From JAGVSV01 sp050952845 (lineage in GTDB: Bacteria > Bacillota > Clostridia > Christensenellales > Aristaeellaceae), in contig JBMNLP010000001.1 in assembly GCA_050952845.1 (NCBI GenBank), positions 186,001 to 250,000 on the forward strand: a stretch of DNA of 64,000 nt, read 5' to 3'. Within the stretch, counting starts at the first letter, position 1. Every line of letters begins with the position of its first letter. Both the position numbers and the translations under genes were made by a program. The notes beneath the pieces are model-generated. The model saw nothing but the letters and a program-made list of their open reading frames with translations. It had not been told where the DNA came from and did not search any database. Of this stretch, positions 60,674-64,000 are shown in pieces.

Positions 60674-62284
60674 ATGAAAAAAAGGTTCCTGATGATGCTG
60701 TTGGCAACTATGATGGTGTTCACCATGGTGCCTGTATCCATGATGAACGCCGCGGACAACCTGTACACGTTTACCATGTACTATAATTACGACTGGTGGA
60801 CCATCCATCCTTGGGGCGAGGATGAGGTGTCCAAGTACTGGCAACAAAAATTCAACATTGCCATGGATCAGAACAAGCCGGACGCAGACGCGGATGCCAA
60901 GCTGAACCTGATGGTGTCCTCCGGCGACCTGCCTGATGTCATCATGATGGACCGCGGGCCAGCTCACAAACGTCTGTGCGAACTGGGCGTGTTTATTGAC
61001 CTGGCGCCATTGCAAGCCGTCAATCCTACCTATGACGAAAACATCCTGCAATCCACGCAGGAGCTGCTGAAGATCAACGGCGTGTTGTATTCCATTCCCC
61101 ACTGGGCGCGCAAGGGACCCACTGGCGGCAACAACATGTGGCTGTATGACAAGCGCCTATATGAAGCCGCCGGCAGTCCGCCGCTGAAGACGCTGGAGGA
61201 TCTGTACAACTACGCAAAATATGTCAAAGATAACATCCCCACCACAAAGGAAGGCCTGCCCACCATCCCGTTTGCCGGCGGTAACAACAACGATGCCCAC
61301 GATGTGCTAACCAATGCGTTCTATCGCTCCTATGGCGGACCTAACCAGGGTGCAGATCATACTGCGCGTATTGACGGCAAAATGCAGAGCGTGCTGCGTG
61401 ACCCTGTCTATAAAAAAGCCGTCATGGAACTGAACCGGTGGTACCGCGATGGCTTGCTGCTGGATACGCAGTTCACCGACACCAATGACCAGATGATCGA
61501 AAAATTCGTGTCCGGACGCACAGCGTTGCTGTACTACGACCACTCGCAGGACTCCATCAACCGCTTCCGCCAGATCCTGATGAACAACTATCCGGATGAT
61601 TCTTTCGAACAGGTGCTGGACCCGGTATACCCGCCAGCAGAAGGCGTAACCCATGTATATGCCGATGAAAAGCCCACAATTGGATGGAATGTGCTGTGCA
61701 TTACCAACAAGGCGAAGGAGCCACAGCGTATCTTCGACTTTTTCTCCTACATGCTGTCCAAGGAAGGTTCCATTGACATGATGTACGGACCGCCGGGCGA
61801 CTGGTATGATGAGCTGGACGAAAATGGCAACCCCATCCTGAAGGTGCCGGAAGCCGAACTGTCTACCGCCGAAAAGGACCGTATCGGAGCCTGGTTCTGG
61901 CAGTTCTGCAGCCATTCCGATAATGTAGATATCACCAAGTTTGCCGTCAATGCCATGCAGGAACCCGAGAAGCGCGATTGGGTTATTACGACGCAGTCTG
62001 ACGTGTTGACGCCCATCATGTTCGTCACCGACGAGTACGTCGGCCTTAACTTAACAGTGGACCAGTTGTCAGACCTGGGCATTGAGCGCACGCTGTGCAA
62101 CGAACAGTTCCAGACTGAACTGCCCAAGATCCTGATGGCACCCACGGCTGAGAAAGCCGAGGAGTTGTTTGACGCGCTGCTGGCTTTCCACGACCAGCAC
62201 AACTTCGCCGAGGTGGAAGCTGCTTACGACGCCCGCCACCAGGAAATCGTTGCCATGCAAGGGTTCTCAGCATACGATAAATAA
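60674..62284 (+). CDS. LplA-type extracellular sugar-binding protein
   Basis: A 536-residue solute-binding protein with Sec signal peptide (MKKRFLMMLLATMMVFTMVPVSMMNA). No lipobox cysteine is present, unusual for a Gram-positive binding protein, so it may be held by an uncleaved signal or released. Length above 500 and motifs such as SGDLPDVIM and YSIPHW place it with LplA/YtcQ binding proteins for large oligosaccharides. RBS AAGGAGGAAGG. Third gene of the operon; a terminator follows. Confidence 0.9.
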   Translation: MKKRFLMMLLATMMVFTMVPVSMMNAADNLYTFTMYYNYDWWTIHPWGEDEVSKYWQQKFNIAMDQNKPDADADAKLNLMVSSGDLPDVIMMDRGPAHKRLCELGVFIDLAPLQAVNPTYDENILQSTQELLKINGVLYSIPHWARKGPTGGNNMWLYDKRLYEAAGSPPLKTLEDLYNYAKYVKDNIPTTKEGLPTIPFAGGNNNDAHDVLTNAFYRSYGGPNQGADHTARIDGKMQSVLRDPVYKKAVMELNRWYRDGLLLDTQFTDTNDQMIEKFVSGRTALLYYDHSQDSINRFRQILMNNYPDDSFEQVLDPVYPPAEGVTHVYADEKPTIGWNVLCITNKAKEPQRIFDFFSYMLSKEGSIDMMYGPPGDWYDELDENGNPILKVPEAELSTAEKDRIGAWFWQFCSHSDNVDITKFAVNAMQEPEKRDWVITTQSDVLTPIMFVTDEYVGLNLTVDQLSDLGIERTLCNEQFQTELPKILMAPTAEKAEELFDALLAFHDQHNFAEVEAAYDARHQEIVAMQGFSAYDK

Positions 62285-62321
62285 ACGACAATAGTGTCAT
62301 TAAGCCCTGGATATGCAAAAG

Positions 62322-62360
62322 CCCGCCGTTGTAATGATGACGGCGGGTTATCTTTTTTTA
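62322..62360 (+). terminator. Terminator of the sugar importer operon
   Basis: CCCGCCGT (62322-62329) pairs with ACGGCGGG (62340-62347), followed by TTATCTTTTTTT. Confidence 0.9.
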
Positions 62361-62384
62361 CATTCAAATAGGATAGCATGTTTT

Positions 62385-62544
62385 TAGAGCAAATTACGCC
62401 ATCGTGGCGCACAAAGCAGCGCAGGATTTGTCTCTGGCAAGGAGCGTGAACGCAGGCGTAGCAGCGCTGCGCAAGTGAACAGCGACACAGCCAGAGGCAA
62501 AAAGACGAGTCTGCGACTGCGACATGATAAGTGAATTTGCTCTA
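62385..62544 (-). repeat. Dispersed 160-bp repeat, copy 3, inverted
   Basis: Reverse orientation relative to copies 1 and 2. TAGAGCAAATT at one end, AATTTGCTCTA at the other, about 95 percent identical to copy 2 by eye with a 3-base deletion. It lies between the importer terminator and a broken ATPase gene. Confidence 0.85.
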
Positions 62545-62595
62545 TTACGCATAAGGATGGTAGCGCTGTTAGGTAAATTTCTTCAAAGTCTTCCT

Positions 62596-62931
62596 TTATA
62601 TCTCCACAGCCTTTTCATCCAGCAGGAACTGTTCAACGCCCATATACAAGATGCCGTTTTCATCACGCCACGGCTTGATATAATCCCGCACCACGACCAT
62701 CTTTGCGAATGAGTCGGGGATATGGATGAGCGAGGCAATCTCCTGCTTGCGTTTTTCCGGATGCTCGATGGATAGGGCCGACTGGATATAGATTCGCTGG
62801 TTTCCGCGGTTGACCACGAAATCCACTTCCAGTTGCTTTCGGATTTTTCGATTGTCATCCGTTTTGACATGCTGCACGATGACGCCCACATCCACATCAT
62901 ACCCCCGACGGATCAGGTCGCAGAAAAGCAT
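62596..62931 (-). pseudogene. C-terminal fragment of a DUF4143-type ATPase
   Basis: 111 residues corresponding to the end of AAA+/DUF4143 ATP-binding proteins (RRGYDVDVGVI, then EVDFVVNRGNQRIYIQSAL). Full-length members have about 400 residues; the P-loop half is missing, and no RBS precedes the first ATG. A decayed gene next to a repeat and a toxin-antitoxin pair. Confidence 0.7.
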
Positions 62932-63077
62932 ATTTCAATGCAACTCGAAGAATAATTGCGGATTCCGCACTTTTCTTTCGTGCTGCTGATTGCTCTGTCA
63001 GTTCATCTCTCTTGCAAAATAAAGAAAGCCGCGCTAAACTATCAGGTAAGAAATTCTTATTGCAAGGAGTGTTGAGC

Positions 63078-63359
63078 ATGACACAGTATTTGACCGAAAT
63101 CACCGCTGTCTCATCCAGAGGGCAGATCGTGCTTCCCAAGGCGATCCGTGACGCGCTTTCCTTGCTACCGGGAGCAAAGCTGATGGTGCTCAGCGACGGG
63201 GAAAATATTTTGCTCAAACCCATCACCAAACCTGACTTCACTGAGTTTCAATCCATGATGGATCAGGCGACGCAGTGGGCAGCTGATGTTGGCATGACTG
63301 AGGGTGACATCAGCAGCGCTATTAAGGAAGTTCGTAAAGCCGGGAACCAGGCGAAATGA
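63078..63359 (+). CDS. AbrB/MazE-type antitoxin
   Basis: A 93-residue protein started at ATG 63078 behind AAGGAG. The N-terminal SpoVT/AbrB swapped-hairpin motif (ITAVSSRGQIVLPKAIRDAL, GAKLMVLSDGENILLKP) binds DNA; the C-terminal 40 residues form the toxin-binding tail. It overlaps the PIN toxin gene by 4 bases. Likely autorepressor of the pair. Confidence 0.88.
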   Translation: MTQYLTEITAVSSRGQIVLPKAIRDALSLLPGAKLMVLSDGENILLKPITKPDFTEFQSMMDQATQWAADVGMTEGDISSAIKEVRKAGNQAK

Positions 63360-63781
63360 ATGTTGTGATCGATACGAATGTTGTGGCATCAGCGATCTTC
63401 TTTGGCGGTCAGCCTCGAAGGCTTTTGGAACTATTGCTGCAACGGAAACTGGAAGCTTTTGTTTCGCCGGAAATTGTTGAAGAATACCATGAAACTGTAC
63501 AGTATCTTCAAAATAAATATCCTGCGAAAAAGGTTGTTGTTCCGCTTACGTATATTATCGCTGCATGCAAAATGGTAAAACCAACAACGCAGCTTCATAT
63601 CTGTCGTGATCCTGACGATAATAAGTTTATTGAATGCGCGCTGGATACACATTGTTTGTGTATTGTGAGCGGAGACAAAGATCTGCTTTTATTAAAGCAA
63701 GTTCAAGGCATTCAAATGGTGACGGTTGCCGAGTTTTTTCAAAATATTTGGCATGAGCAGGCGGCAGATCATCCCGGTTGA
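63356..63781 (+). CDS. PIN-domain toxin (VapC-like ribonuclease)
   Basis: A 141-residue PIN_3 family nuclease. Acidic metal-site residues: Asp in VIDTNVVASA (about 6), Glu in VSPEIVEEYHE (about 42), Asp-Asp in RDPDDNKFIECA (about 90) and Asp in IVSGDKDLLLL (about 107). Translationally coupled to the upstream antitoxin. Likely cleaves RNA when released. Confidence 0.88.
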   Translation: MNVVIDTNVVASAIFFGGQPRRLLELLLQRKLEAFVSPEIVEEYHETVQYLQNKYPAKKVVVPLTYIIAACKMVKPTTQLHICRDPDDNKFIECALDTHCLCIVSGDKDLLLLKQVQGIQMVTVAEFFQNIWHEQAADHPG

Positions 63782-63833
63782 TCTTCCATCGCTCAGATAG
63801 ATTTTTCAAAATTCACCGATGAAGGAGTACCGC

Positions 63834-64000
63834 ATGCTGTTGCACCAAATCCGGTCGCCGGAGGATGTCAAGCGCCTGTCGCCGCAGCAGGCTGATGCGC
63901 TGACCGGAGAGATCAGGGACTGCATCGTACGGGCGGTGTCAAAAAGCGGGGGCCACCTGGCCAGCAACCTGGGCATGGTGGAGCTGACCGTGGCGCTGCA
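63834..64000 (+). CDS. dxs: 1-deoxy-D-xylulose-5-phosphate synthase, N-terminal part (cut by window)
   Basis: 55 codons from ATG 63834 behind GAAGGAG to the window end. The N-terminus (MLLHQIRSPEDVKRLSPQQ, then VSKSGGHLASNLGMVELTVAL) matches Dxs; GGHLASNLG is the conserved motif with the thiamine-pathway His. It makes the first intermediate of the MEP isoprenoid route and of thiamine/pyridoxal synthesis. GC-rich like the core chromosome. Confidence 0.9.
   Translation, partial: MLLHQIRSPEDVKRLSPQQADALTGEIRDCIVRAVSKSGGHLASNLGMVELTVAL

Overview
The window looks like a chromosomal segment of a fermentative, strictly anaerobic Gram-positive bacterium of the Clostridia (Bacillota). The evidence is two oxygen-sensitive glycyl-radical enzyme systems, sigma-A type promoters, strong GGAGG ribosome binding sites, a LexA box of the Bacillus type, a type VII secretion-like locus, a DivIC/FtsB gene and a complete pst-pho locus. 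Most of the DNA is GC-rich. Several islands are visibly AT-richer (IS1182 transposase, the 40.4-45.6 kb two-component/ABC block, the Fic region, the 53.9-58.5 kb signalling genes), which suggests transfer. No taxon below class can be supported from the sequence alone.

Layout. 1-13.65 kb: one long plus-strand operon for a type VII secretion-like machine: an RCC1-like surface protein (cut by the window edge), a giant zinc-ribbon/pseudokinase/one-TM protein with peptidoglycan-binding-like repeats, a PP2C phosphatase, an FHA-EssC ATPase, a LytTR regulator, an unknown protein, a YukD-like ubiquitin fold protein, and two small helical WXG100-type proteins. It ends in a terminator. 13.7-16.8 kb: a glycyl-radical enzyme and its activase behind a good promoter. 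16.8-20.3 kb: an IS1182-type element interrupted by an IS5-superfamily element. 20.6-28.4 kb: a minus-strand operon joining a second glycyl-radical enzyme and activase with a zinc alcohol dehydrogenase, a GH127-type arabinofuranosidase, a Gfo/Idh dehydrogenase and a hydroxypyruvate-isomerase-like protein. 28.5-29.8 kb: an ISAs1-family element inserted between divergent promoters. 29.8-33.7 kb: DivIC-like and Ppx/GppA-like genes behind a consensus promoter with a LexA box, then a secreted leucine-rich-repeat protein with an HExxH site.

33.8-40.3 kb: pstSCAB-phoU-phoBR on the minus strand, with a circularly permuted PstS and PHO-box-like repeats. 40.4-45.6 kb: a LuxR-type response regulator and kinase divergent from a three-gene ABC-2 exporter (linearmycin-resistance type layout). 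45.6-51.7 kb: HD hydrolase, tRNA-Val(CAC), Fic protein, a secreted protein of unknown function, a tRNA-Val remnant and a stand-alone trpB. 51.7-58.5 kb: a frameshifted secreted metallophosphoesterase, an XRE-P-loop-CYTH fusion and a membrane GGDEF/EAL protein. 58.6-62.3 kb: an LplABC-type sugar importer. 62.4-64 kb: a repeat copy, a broken ATPase fragment, an AbrB/PIN toxin-antitoxin pair and the start of dxs.

A non-autonomous dispersed repeat of 160-163 bp with TAGAGCAAATT ends occurs three times in full and apparently twice in part. It sits at gene ends and in one case supplies a stop codon. The most unusual unit is the secretion locus, which combines a possible EssB-like pseudokinase with a PP2C phosphatase and an FHA domain on EssC.
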